From positions 744,001-808,000 of the forward strand of contig JBFXJP010000001.1 in assembly GCA_050174775.1 (NCBI GenBank): a DNA stretch of 64,000 nt. The letters run 5' to 3'. The position numbers and the translations under genes were made by a program. How positions within the stretch are numbered: the first letter of the stretch is position 1; every line of letters begins with the position of its first letter. Of the stretch, positions 17,153 through 26,100 are shown piece by piece. A model generated the notes under the pieces. The model ran no database searches and was not told the DNA's origin. It saw nothing but the letters and a program-made list of their open reading frames with translations. Source of the stretch: CAYPGJ01 sp050174775 (GTDB lineage: Bacteria > Planctomycetota > Phycisphaerae > Phycisphaerales > UBA1924).

Positions 17153-17182
17153 GTTTCAGACGCACGTGGCTTGTGTTTTTTT
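17144..17182 (+). terminator. Intrinsic terminator/attenuator upstream of nusA
   Basis: The stem is GCCACG/CGTGGC plus GCG/CGC with one C-A mismatch and the loop TTTCAGA. TTGTGTTTTTTT (17171-17182) follows immediately. This is a textbook rho-independent terminator lying 123 bases upstream of the nusA start codon and downstream of the operon's promoter. It overlaps the competing stem at 17116-17152. Confidence 0.7.
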
Positions 17183-17305
17183 CCCGGCGGCGGTTGTGGG
17201 GCGTTGCGAAGGGCGTGCGGCGGACAAATCGGTTTCCACATCCAGGCAATTCGAGCCCAGACAAATCTGAAGAAGGAAGGCCGCGACCCGCGGCGACAAC
17301 CAGAC

Positions 17306-18745
17306 ATGAACACACCAGAAATGCTCCGCGTAATTGATTCGATCGCCCGCGACCGGAACGTGGACCGCGAGGTTCTGATCCGGGACCTTGAGGTGGCGAT
17401 GGTGTCCGCGGCGCGGAAGCACTTCAACACGCTGGACGCGGAAGAGTTTGCGTGCGAGGTGGATCGGCTGACGGGCGAGCTGCGTCTGACGCGGCACGGG
17501 GAGCCGATGTCGATGCGTCCGGAGGATTTCGGGCGGATCGCGGCGCAGACGTTCAAGCAGGTGATGATCCAGCGGTTCCGCGAGGACGAGCGGCAGAGCC
17601 TGTACGACGAGTATTCGGGGCGGATCGGGGAGATCGTGATCGGGTCGGCGCACCGGTACGAGGGCGGGGCGCTGGTGATCTCGCTGGACCGGGGCGAGGG
17701 GTTCATGCCGCGGTCGGAGCAGATCCCGGGCGAGCAGTTCCAGCCTGGGGATCGGGTGCGGTGCATGATCCTGGATGTGCGGGACACGGGCTCGCAGGTG
17801 AAGATCGTGCTGTCGCGCGGGCATCCGGACTTCATCAAGAAGCTGTTCGAGGTCGAGGTTCCGGAGGTGGCGGAGCGGATCATCGAGATCAAGGCGATGG
17901 CGCGCGAGCCGGGGCACCGGACGAAGGTGGCGGTGTCGTCGATCGACTCGAAGGTGGATGCGGTGGGCGCGTGCGTGGGCGTGCGCGGGAGCCGCATCAA
18001 GAACATCGTGGACGAGCTGAACGGGGAGAAGATCGACATCGTTCGGTGGAACGAGTCGAGCCAGATCCTGATTCAGAACGCGCTGAAGCCGGCGATGGTG
18101 GCGGAGATCTCGCTCTGCTTCGAGCTGGGGCGCGCGACGGTGGTGGTGAACGAGGACCAGCTGTCGCTGGCGATCGGCAAGCGCGGGCAGAACGTGCGTC
18201 TTGCGGCGCGTCTCACGGGGTGGGACGTGGACATCCTGACGCCGGACGAGTTCAACAAGGGCCTGGAGATCATGGCCCAGACGCTCGGCGGGGTGGAGGG
18301 GGTGAGTGAGGAGATGCTGGACAAGCTTGCCGCGCTGGGCATGGTGAGCGTGTTCGACATCGAGGAGGTGGGTGTGCCGGTCTTGACGGAGGAGCTGGAG
18401 ATCTCCGACGAGCTGGCGCAGAAGATGGTGGAGGAGGCATCGGCCAAGGCCAAGATCGTGGCGGAGCAGCAGGAGAAGGAGAAGGCCGAGGCCGAGGCGC
18501 GCCGCAAGCAGGAGGAGGAGGCGGCCCGCCGTCTGCTCGCCGGCGAGATGGGCGCGGACGAGGACGCGGACCTTCGCGCTGCGGCGATCCTGTCGCTGGG
18601 GTCGGTGTCCGACGAGGCGCCCGCGCACAAGGAAGAGGCGCCGACCGACCCGGACGCGCTGGACCGCATGTCGTCCGACGACAACTACCGAGCCACCGGC
18701 GGGGAGGCGCCCGCCGACGAAGAGACTTCCGCCGGCGCGTCGTGA
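17306..18745 (+). CDS. nusA: Transcription termination/antitermination factor NusA
   Basis: 479 residues from ATG 17306 (MNTPEMLRVIDSIARDRNVD). The N-terminal RNA-polymerase-binding domain is followed by S1 (YEGGALVISLDRGEGFMPRS; about 110-170) and two KH domains (VGVRGSRIKNIVDELNGEKI; LAIGKRGQNVRLAARLTGWD). A helix-hairpin-like segment (GVSEEMLDKLAALGMVSVFD) and a long Glu/Lys/Ala-rich coiled tail complete it. NusA modulates pausing, termination and antitermination. A GAAGGAAGG sequence lies 25 bases before the ATG, with a CCGCG/CGCGG hairpin between them, so the ribosome site is unusual. rimP, normally directly upstream, is absent; instead there is a promoter, a structured leader and an attenuator. 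Confidence 0.97.
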   Translation: MNTPEMLRVIDSIARDRNVDREVLIRDLEVAMVSAARKHFNTLDAEEFACEVDRLTGELRLTRHGEPMSMRPEDFGRIAAQTFKQVMIQRFREDERQSLYDEYSGRIGEIVIGSAHRYEGGALVISLDRGEGFMPRSEQIPGEQFQPGDRVRCMILDVRDTGSQVKIVLSRGHPDFIKKLFEVEVPEVAERIIEIKAMAREPGHRTKVAVSSIDSKVDAVGACVGVRGSRIKNIVDELNGEKIDIVRWNESSQILIQNALKPAMVAEISLCFELGRATVVVNEDQLSLAIGKRGQNVRLAARLTGWDVDILTPDEFNKGLEIMAQTLGGVEGVSEEMLDKLAALGMVSVFDIEEVGVPVLTEELEISDELAQKMVEEASAKAKIVAEQQEKEKAEAEARRKQEEEAARRLLAGEMGADEDADLRAAAILSLGSVSDEAPAHKEEAPTDPDALDRMSSDDNYRATGGEAPADEETSAGAS

Positions 18746-18828
18746 CGCGCGTCGGCATGCCAGCCCTGATCTGATCTCGTACCGACCGCCGGTTTTTCTG
18801 ATTCGCCAGATTCTTTTCGGAGCCCCCA

Positions 18829-21732
18829 TTGGCCAAGCGCATCTTCGAACTCGCCAAGGAAATGGATCTTCCCTCAAAGATGATCCTGGAGAAGTGCCAG
18901 GCTGAGGGGATCCCCAACATGAAGAACCACATGGCGAGCGTGTCGGCCGGCCTGGAGGCCACGATCCGCGAGTGGTTCGCCACGACCAACGAGGACACGA
19001 GCGTCGCCACGGCCGTGGAAACGGCCGAGAAGGTCGACATCACGAAGGTCAAGGCGCAGCAGCGGAAGGCGAAGGCCAAGAAGAAGACCTCGGCCGACGA
19101 CGATGAGGGCGAGGAGACGTCCGAAGCCGTCGAGACGCCGGCGCCGCAAGCCGCGCCCGCTCCGCCCAGCTCGCCGGCGGTGAGCGCTCCGGTTGCTCCG
19201 GAAGCGAAGGTTGCGGCCCCGGTCGCGCCTCCCCCGGCGCCTGCGGCTCCCACGCCTGTCGCGCCGGCCCCCCCACCGCCTTCAGCCCCTGCGGTTCGTC
19301 CTGCCGCCGAGGCGCCCGCTGCGCCCAAGCCAGTGCAGGCTCCGGCACAGACGCCCCCCGCGCCGCCCCGTCCGGGCGAGCCGCGCGAGCGTCCCAAGCC
19401 CACAACCGCGCCTGCGGCCCGACAAGAGCCTCGTGGTGAGGATGACTCCTCTCCCGAGATGAACGTCCCGCGTCGTCCGAAGGACGTGAAGCCCGCCGGG
19501 CCGAAGCTCGTCGTGCAGAAGCCGGTCAAGCTGTCCGGCCCGAAGGTCATCCGTGTCGAAGCGCCGGAGACCGACCTCCCGACGATGCGCCGCTCGCCCT
19601 CCCCCGGCGGCCCCGGGCCCGGCCCGCGCGGCGGTCCGTCGCGCGGTGGCGGCGTGTTCGGGCCTCCTGGTGGTGGTCCGGACGATTCGCGCGGTCATCG
19701 CAACCGTCGTCGCACCGCGCCCGGTGGCGGCGGCGCCGCGGCCCCGGCCCAGCCCGCGAAGCGTGGCAGCGGCGGCAAGGACGACGCCTCGCGCTACAAC
19801 TGGCGCGAGCAGGACCTCGCGGAGCGTGAAGAGCGTCTGGCGCGCGCGGGCGGGTTCATCCGCCAGCGTCGGCGCGACGCAAAGAAGTCCGATCACATCG
19901 GCGATCGCGCGCAGACCGCGGCCCAGACGGGCGGCGTCGTCAAGATCACCGCGCCCTTCACCATCAAGGACCTCTCTTCCGCCACGGGCATCAAGGCGTC
20001 GGAGATCATCAAGAAGCTGTTCATGCAGGGCGTGATCGCCACGGTCAACTCCGGCATCGAGCCGGAGAAGGCCCAGGAGATCATGATCGACTACAACATC
20101 GACCTGCAGTTCACCGCCGAGCAGAGCGCCGAAGAGGCCCTCTCCGAGGAGCTGGGCGAGCGCGACGCGATCGACCTCCGCCCGCGCGCCCCGGTCGTCA
20201 CGATCCTCGGCCACGTCGACCACGGCAAGACCTCCCTCCTCGACAAGATCCGCAGCGCCAACGTTGCCTCGGGCGAGGCCGGCGGCATCACGCAGGCGAC
20301 CTCGGCCTTCCGCGTTCCCGTGCAGGTCGCGGGCGACACCAAGCACGTCGTCTTCTTCGACACCCCCGGTCACGAGGCGTTCACCGCGATGCGCGCCCGG
20401 GGCGCCAACATCACCGACATCGTCGTTCTGGTGGTGGCAGCCGATGACGGAGTCATGCCCCAGACGATCGAGTCGATCAACCACGCCAAGGCCGCGGGCG
20501 CCCCGATCGTCGTCGCGCTCAACAAGATCGACAAGCCGGAGGCGACGGACGCGAACATCCAGAAGATCCTGGGCCAGCTCGCGGAGAAGGGCCTCAACCC
20601 CACGGAGTGGGGCGGCGACGTCGAGATCGTGCGCACGAGCGCGATGAAGGGCACGGGCATCACCGAGCTGCTCGAGACGCTGGACTACCAGGCCCAGCTC
20701 ATGGAGATAACGGCCGACTTCGAGGGCCCCGCGCGCGGCACCGTGGTCGAGGCCAAGATCGATGAAGGACGCGGGCCCACGGCCAGCATCCTCGTCGAGA
20801 ACGGGCGTCTCCGTGTCGGCGACTTCATCGTCGCCGGGCGCGCCTTCGGCCGCGTCCGCGACATCGTGGACGATCGCGGCAACCGGCTCAAGGAAGCCGA
20901 GCCGTCGATGCCGGTCCGCGTGTCGGGCCTGGACGAGGTGCCGGACGCGGGCGACAAGTTCTTCATCGTCGAATCGCTCAAGACGGCCCAGGAGGCCGCG
21001 GAGCAGCGTCGTCACCGTGACCGTGAGCGCGAGCTCGCGCAGCCCAAGGCCACGCTCGACTCCATCCTCACGCAGCTCAAGGAGGGCGAGACCAAGGAGC
21101 TCCGGATCGTCGTCAAGGCGGACGTGCAGGGCTCCGTGGACGTGCTCCGCAAGTCCATCGAGGAGGTCTCGACCAGCGAGGTCAAGGTCCGCGTGCTGCA
21201 CGCCGCGGTGGGCGGCATCAACGAGTCGGACGTGCTGCTCTCGGCAGCGTCCCAGGCGATCATCATCGGCTTCAACGTCATCGCGTCGGGCTCCACGCGC
21301 CAGCTGGCCGAGCAGAAGGACGTCGAGATACGCACCTACCAGGTGATCTACGAGATCCTCGACGACATCCGCGGCGCCGCGGAGGGCCTGCTGGCTCCGG
21401 AGCTCCGCCAGGAGATCCTGGGCCACGCGGAGGTGCGTCAGGTGTTCCGTGTCACGCGCGTGGGCGCGGTCGCGGGCTGCTACATCACGGACGGCACGGT
21501 GGAGCGGAACGCGCTGGTGCGCGTGACGCGCGGGGGCATCGTGGTCGAGAACGACCGCGTGCTCGAGCAGCTCAAGCGATTCAAGGACGACGCCAAGGAG
21601 GTCCGCGCCGGTCAGGAGTGCGGCATGAAGATCGTCGGCTACGACGACATCAAGGAGGGCGACGTCATCGAGTGCTACCGGCGCATCGAGGTCAAGCGCA
21701 GCCTGACGGCGCCCGCCAAGGGCAAGGCGTGA
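18829..21732 (+). CDS. infB: Translation initiation factor IF-2
   Basis: 967 residues from TTG 18829 (MAKRIFELAKEMDLPSKMIL), with CGGAG upstream; no ATG is available in frame nearby. An IF2_N helix bundle comes first, then about 300 residues of Ala/Pro- and Arg/Gly-rich low-complexity sequence, and a second IF2_N-like module (FTIKDLSSATGIKASEIIKK). The GTPase domain has G1 GHVDHGKTS, G3 DTPGHEAF, G4 NKID and the SAMKGTG loop, followed by domains II-IV (VLHAAVGGINESDVLL; GAVAGCYITDGTVERN). IF-2 brings fMet-tRNA to the 30S subunit and promotes subunit joining. It is 83 bases downstream of nusA in the same direction. Confidence 0.98.
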   Translation: MAKRIFELAKEMDLPSKMILEKCQAEGIPNMKNHMASVSAGLEATIREWFATTNEDTSVATAVETAEKVDITKVKAQQRKAKAKKKTSADDDEGEETSEAVETPAPQAAPAPPSSPAVSAPVAPEAKVAAPVAPPPAPAAPTPVAPAPPPPSAPAVRPAAEAPAAPKPVQAPAQTPPAPPRPGEPRERPKPTTAPAARQEPRGEDDSSPEMNVPRRPKDVKPAGPKLVVQKPVKLSGPKVIRVEAPETDLPTMRRSPSPGGPGPGPRGGPSRGGGVFGPPGGGPDDSRGHRNRRRTAPGGGGAAAPAQPAKRGSGGKDDASRYNWREQDLAEREERLARAGGFIRQRRRDAKKSDHIGDRAQTAAQTGGVVKITAPFTIKDLSSATGIKASEIIKKLFMQGVIATVNSGIEPEKAQEIMIDYNIDLQFTAEQSAEEALSEELGERDAIDLRPRAPVVTILGHVDHGKTSLLDKIRSANVASGEAGGITQATSAFRVPVQVAGDTKHVVFFDTPGHEAFTAMRARGANITDIVVLVVAADDGVMPQTIESINHAKAAGAPIVVALNKIDKPEATDANIQKILGQLAEKGLNPTEWGGDVEIVRTSAMKGTGITELLETLDYQAQLMEITADFEGPARGTVVEAKIDEGRGPTASILVENGRLRVGDFIVAGRAFGRVRDIVDDRGNRLKEAEPSMPVRVSGLDEVPDAGDKFFIVESLKTAQEAAEQRRHRDRERELAQPKATLDSILTQLKEGETKELRIVVKADVQGSVDVLRKSIEEVSTSEVKVRVLHAAVGGINESDVLLSAASQAIIIGFNVIASGSTRQLAEQKDVEIRTYQVIYEILDDIRGAAEGLLAPELRQEILGHAEVRQVFRVTRVGAVAGCYITDGTVERNALVRVTRGGIVVENDRVLEQLKRFKDDAKEVRAGQECGMKIVGYDDIKEGDVIECYRRIEVKRSLTAPAKGKA

Positions 21733-21757
21733 AGAGGCAAAGGGGCGTGACAATCAC

Positions 21758-22135
21758 GTGCTGGTCGGCATTCTCCAGATCGAGGTCCTCATCCCCGAGG
21801 CGGAGTCCCTCAAGGACAAGCGGCGCGTCGTGCGCTCGCTCAAGGACCGTCTCCACCGGGAGCACCAGGTGAGCGTGGCCGAGGTTGATGCGCAGGAGCG
21901 TCACCGCGTCGCGGTGCTGGGCGTCTCGATGGTGTCGTCGGACGGTCGGCGCATCGGCGCGACGTTCGACACGATCCTGCGCAAGGTGCAATCCACGCCC
22001 GGCGCGATGCTGGGGGATCACCGGCGCGACATCCTCGACGGTGAGGCCCCCGGGGGGTTCCTCGATGAATCGGGCGACCCGCTCTGGACGGAGGACGATC
22101 GGCGCGAGGGCGCGGAAGAGCGAGGCGCGGCATGA
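21758..22135 (+). CDS. DUF503 family protein (YlxP-like)
   Basis: 125 residues from GTG 21758. The N-terminal 95 residues match DUF503: MLVGILQIEVLIPEAESLKD, KRRVVRSLKDRLHREHQVSV, then RHRVAVLGVSMVSSDGR. YlxP-type proteins are commonly encoded between infB and rbfA and are thought to act in ribosome or RNA biology, but their biochemical role is not defined. The C-terminal 30 residues are acidic and probably disordered. Its stop overlaps the rbfA start (ATGA), indicating translational coupling. Confidence 0.9.
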   Translation: MLVGILQIEVLIPEAESLKDKRRVVRSLKDRLHREHQVSVAEVDAQERHRVAVLGVSMVSSDGRRIGATFDTILRKVQSTPGAMLGDHRRDILDGEAPGGFLDESGDPLWTEDDRREGAEERGAA

Positions 22136-22539
22136 GCCGGAAATCCGACCAGGTGGCGGCGGCGCTCAAGCGCGCCGTGCAGGACGTGATCGCGCGCCGG
22201 CTGGCCGACCCGCGCCTCTCCGGGCTCATCACGATCACGGAAGCACGCGTCTCTCCGGACGGGGCACAGGCCACCTTCCTCGTCTCGGTCTTCCCCCACG
22301 ACCGGGAGAAGCTCGTGCTGCAGGCGCTCGAGCACAGCGTCGAGCACATCCGGCACGAGGCGGGCAACCTGATCCAGATCCGCCGCATGCCCAAGTTCAC
22401 GTTCAGGCTGGATGAATCCCTGAAGAAGCAGGGAGAGACGTTCGCGGCGATCGCCCGCGCCCGCGAGGAGCAGGGCGAGGACGCGCCGGAGCAGGGCGGC
22501 TCTCCCGGACCCGACCACGATGCCACGGAGCGTTCATAA
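22132..22539 (+). CDS. rbfA: 30S ribosome-binding factor RbfA
   Basis: 135 residues from ATG 22132, overlapping the preceding gene by four bases. Recognised by KSDQVAAALKRAVQDVIARR, LSGLITITEARVSPDGAQAT and VEHIRHEAGNLIQIRRMPKF, followed by FRLDESLKKQG; this is the single KH-like fold of RbfA. It binds the 30S subunit during late 16S rRNA maturation and cold adaptation. The tail beyond residue 110 is acidic and Gly/Pro-rich. Two other maturation factors (RimM, RimP) are missing from their customary loci in this window. Confidence 0.95.
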   Translation: MSRKSDQVAAALKRAVQDVIARRLADPRLSGLITITEARVSPDGAQATFLVSVFPHDREKLVLQALEHSVEHIRHEAGNLIQIRRMPKFTFRLDESLKKQGETFAAIARAREEQGEDAPEQGGSPGPDHDATERS

Positions 22540-23190
22540 GTGACCGCGACTCTCAACGCGAAAGCATTCGATTCCCTGATCAAGACGGCGTCGAACAAGT
22601 ACGGGCCCATCGAGCTGGCGCCCGCGCCGCTGCTGGATCAGTTCGTCTGGTCGTACCTGCTCTGGGAGGCCACGCTCGCCGACGCGGAGCGCGCCTTCAA
22701 GAAGGTGACGGCCGCCGTCGTCGACTTCAACGAGCTGCGCGTCTGCCTGCCGGACGAGATCGTTGCGATCATCGGCCCGAGGTACCCCAGGGCCTCGGAG
22801 CGCGCCGCGATCCTCAAGAAGGGCCTGCACAGCGTGTTCCTCCGTGAGCACGCGGTCTCCCTCGAGCACCTCAAGGACGCAAACAAGCGCGCGGCGCGCC
22901 AGTACCTCGAATCCCTCGAGGGCGTGCCGCCCTTCGTGTCCGGACGCGTGCTCGTCCTGGGGCTCGGGGCGCACGCGGCGCCGCTCGACGAGCGGCTCAT
23001 GGGTTGCCTTGCCGATGAGGACGTGTTCGAGGGCGATGAGATCGACCTCGCGCGGGCCTCGAGCCTGCTCGAGCGGCACATCAAGGCTGAGGACGGGCTC
23101 GCGACGCACCTCACGCTGCTCCGCTGGGCCGAGGACGCCGCGGGCAAGCCCCGGCGCGGCGCCAAGCGGCCCAAGGCGCGCAAGGCATGA
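22540..23190 (+). CDS. Degenerate endonuclease III/HhH-GPD-like protein
   Basis: 216 residues from GTG 22540, directly after the rbfA stop codon. The overall pattern follows the Nth/HhH-GPD fold: FVWSYLLWEATLADAERAFK (helical start), LRVCLPDEIVAIIGPRYPRA, SERAAILKKGLHSVFL, SLEHLKD, then YLESLEGVPPFVSGRVLVLG (hairpin position) and AAPLDERLMG. The Asp of the glycosylase active site (PVDTHV in Nth) is kept as APLDERL. The catalytic Lys of GVGxKTA is replaced (GVPPFVS), and the 4Fe-4S cysteines are absent. It may therefore bind DNA or RNA without lyase activity. The C-terminus is a basic tail (KPRRGAKRPKARKA) suited to nucleic-acid binding. The fold assignment is by pattern only. Confidence 0.6.
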   Translation: MTATLNAKAFDSLIKTASNKYGPIELAPAPLLDQFVWSYLLWEATLADAERAFKKVTAAVVDFNELRVCLPDEIVAIIGPRYPRASERAAILKKGLHSVFLREHAVSLEHLKDANKRAARQYLESLEGVPPFVSGRVLVLGLGAHAAPLDERLMGCLADEDVFEGDEIDLARASSLLERHIKAEDGLATHLTLLRWAEDAAGKPRRGAKRPKARKA

Positions 23191-26100
23191 ACGCGCGTCG
23201 CGCCAGCCGGCGAGCGGGGCGTCTGGCGCGCTGCGCCGGCGCGGCCGCGATCGTCTCGCTCGCGTCGTGCCAATCCACCGGGTCGCGTCTCCCTGAGGAG
23301 ACCATCAGCATCGCGGATTCCTCGGTCCTGCAGCGCCTGCTGCAGCGGGCTGAGACGGACCGTGGGCGCGCGGCTGACGCGCGCGCTCCGAGCGATGCGG
23401 CGCGATGGAGCGTCGAAGGATGGGAGACGCTCGACACGCCGAACATCCGGGCGGATGAGACAGAGCTCTCGCTCGAGGAAGCCGTGGCGCGGAGCGCCGG
23501 CGACGCCGTCCCGCATCCGCCGACGCCCGCGATGAATGCGGAGGCGCTCAAGCGGTACGCCGCGGGAAGGGCCGCGCTGTTCGCGGGCGACATGGCGTCG
23601 GCGATCGCGGAGTTCACGGCTGCGCACCAGGCCGATCCGGCCTCGCCCGAGCCGCTGCGCGACCTCGGCGAGGCGCACGTGGTCCGGGGCGAGTACCCGG
23701 AAGCGATCCGTGCCTTCGAGAAGACGCTCGAGCGCGACCCGGCGTCGCTCCGGGCGTTGGAGCAGCTGGGCCGGCACGCGCTGCGCACGGGCGACCCGGA
23801 GCGCGCCGCCGCCATGCTCGCCCGCGCGTGGCGCGAGATGGGGGAAGGCGCCGACGAAGCGGTCCGCGCGATCGTCGCGGTGGAAATGGGACGCGCCTAC
23901 GCGGCGACCGGGCGGTGGCTCGCGGGCGCGGAGGCGCTGCGGATCGCCGCATCCACCCCCGACGAAGTGGCCTCGCCCCGCTGGGCGGATCACGCCTCTC
24001 TCGTCCGCCAGCGGCCCGAGGTGCTCCGCATGGCGGGCGATCTGTTCGCGCGCGCGGGCAGGTGGAACGAGGCTCGCGCGGCGTTCGATGGCGCGTTCGC
24101 GTTGGCCCCGCAGTCGTCAGACGCGCTGGTGGAGCGACGCGTGGTGACGGCCCTGCGCGCGGGCTCGCCGGCTGGCGCCACGCGCGCGCTCGTGGAGACC
24201 TGCCTGGGGAGAACGCTGGAAGAGGGTGTCGGCTGGGGGTTCCGCGCATCTCCGGAGACCGTGCGTTTGATCGAGCGCGTCGCGCGGACGGCGTCGTCAC
24301 GCCCCTCCCTCGAAGCATCGCTTCTGGCGGCTGTGGGAACCCTGACGCCGGAGCAGCGGAGCGAGCACGGCTCGGACATCGCGCTGGCCCTGGCCGCGTC
24401 GCAGGAATCACGAGATGCGCGGCGGACGCTGAGGGCGCGCCTCGAGGCCGCCCCGGCCGACGACCGCGCGTTGGACGCATTGCTGGCACGCGCGACGGCG
24501 GAATCCGCGGACGAGGGCGCGAGTGTTGCATCCGAGCTTGCGGGCCTGCGCCCTGAAGACGCGCGCCGAATCGCGCGCGCGTTCCTGCTGCATGCGCCGT
24601 CGTACGAAGCGGCGCGCGATGCGGTCTCCAGGCGCGCGGACCGGCGGAGGGACGATGCCGGGGCGAGGCTCGTGCTGGGAGAGATCGCGCTGCCGGTGAG
24701 CCCGGACGTGAGTGCGCGGGCGGCAAGCGAGGCCGAGGCGCTGCTGACGGGACGCGAGATGGCCGCGTTGTCATTGCGTGCGCGGAGCCATGCGCTGCAG
24801 GGCATGTTCGAGGAGGTGGACGCGACGCTGGCTCGCATTGATACGGGGAGCGAAGCGGGGCGGAGGGCGCGGGGCGAGGCGCTCGAGGCGCTGGGTCGAC
24901 CGGCGATGGCGCTCGAGACGCTCCAGCCGGACCTGGCGCCGGACGCCGGGGCGGGCCTGCGAACGCTCCTGCTCGGCGCCTCACTTGCGCTCCAGGTGGA
25001 CGACGCGGGGCTTGCGGAGCGGCTGCTGCATCGGGCGATCGCGGCGCACCCGGGCTCGTTGGAGGCGCACGAGGCGCTCGTGACGGCCCTGCTGGCCCGC
25101 CGGCCGCAGGCGCGCGAGGACGCCGATGATCTGACGGAGCAGGTGCGCGACGCGGCGCGGGCGCTGCGCGAGGCGGCGGCGTGGAGCGTGGGGCTTGGGC
25201 GGTTGTTCGCGCGCGACCTGATGGGGCAGAAGCAATGGTCCGACGCGATCGCGCGCCTGAAGAGCGTGCTCGAGCAGCGACCGGACGATCGTGAAGCGCT
25301 CGCGATGCTGCTCGCGTCGGCGCGCCAGGCGGGCGCGGTGACGGAGCAGGAGGAATGGATCTCGGAGTGGGCGGCGAAGCGGCCCGATCTCTCGATGTGG
25401 CTGACGGCGCGTGCGTTCGTGCTGGCGGAATCGGACCGGGTCGCGGAGGCCGTGGGGGAGCTTCAGGCGGCGCTGGATGTGCGCCCGCACGACGGGGAGA
25501 TATCGCGCACGCTGGAGGACCTGCTGCGGACGCGGGTGGGTGATCCGACACGTGCGGACGCGCTCGCGTTGGCTCGTCTGGCGCGCGCGCCGAAATCGGC
25601 GGAGTCGCGCGTCGAACTGGCGGAGACGCTGATCCGCGCGAAGCGCCCCGCGGAGGCGCTGCGGGAAGTGCAGGAGTTGCTCGACGGGCCGGCGCTCCGC
25701 GACGGGCTTGTGGCGCGCCTCGTGAACGTCGGGCTCGCCGCGAGCGCGGGAGTGGATTCGGAAGCCGCGCCGTCCGCGGAAGGGCTCGAGATCGTCGAGC
25801 TGCTGGCGCAACGTCTGCCGACGATCCCGGAAGCCCTGCATCGCCGGCGCATTCTCGCGCTCGTGCGCGCCGGCGCGGACGTGGAGCGGCTGCGCGACGC
25901 GGCCCGGACCGGTGCGAGGCAACACCCGTCCCTTGCGGGAGACGCCTACCTGCTCGCCCTCGACGAGCTGATCCAGGCGGGCAGGCCGCAGGATGCGCTC
26001 ACGCTCGCCAGCGAAGCCGCCAAAGACCCCAAGCAAACCCGCCCCTCGCTCATGGCGTCATGGGTGCTGCTGGCGATCTCGGCGCGCGACGGCGCGAGCG

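Larger units (their letters stand above)
16908..17182 (+). ncRNA. Structured leader RNA of the nusA operon (candidate cis-regulator or separate small RNA)
   Basis: Between the promoter and the terminator-like hairpin, about 275 bases contain no credible gene but many helices. Examples are GGAA/TTCC plus TCACG/CGTGG (16946-16954 with 16980-16995), GACC/GGTC (16998-17001 with 17023-17026) enclosing a GCC-TTCG-GGC element, ACGC/GCGT (17029-17040), and a 7-bp stem GTCCTCG/CGAGGAC (17039-17045 with 17074-17080) that itself encloses TCAGC/GCTGA (17051-17065). The segment ends in two mutually exclusive hairpins listed separately. It does not resemble RNase P RNA, tmRNA, 6S RNA or SRP RNA by their conserved sequences. 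I infer either an attenuation leader for nusA-infB or an independent terminated small RNA. Confidence 0.55.

Noticed and set aside
16908..17182. Identification of the nusA leader as RNase P RNA, tmRNA, 6S RNA or SRP RNA
   Set aside because: None of the conserved sequences of those RNAs (for example GAGGAAAGTCC or the GGAAGGAAGCAGCC loop) is present.
19282..21753. Long minus-strand frame (about 820 codons) opposite infB
   Set aside because: Its Arg/Asp/Leu-rich composition has no domain pattern, and infB on the plus strand is certain. High GC creates long antisense frames.
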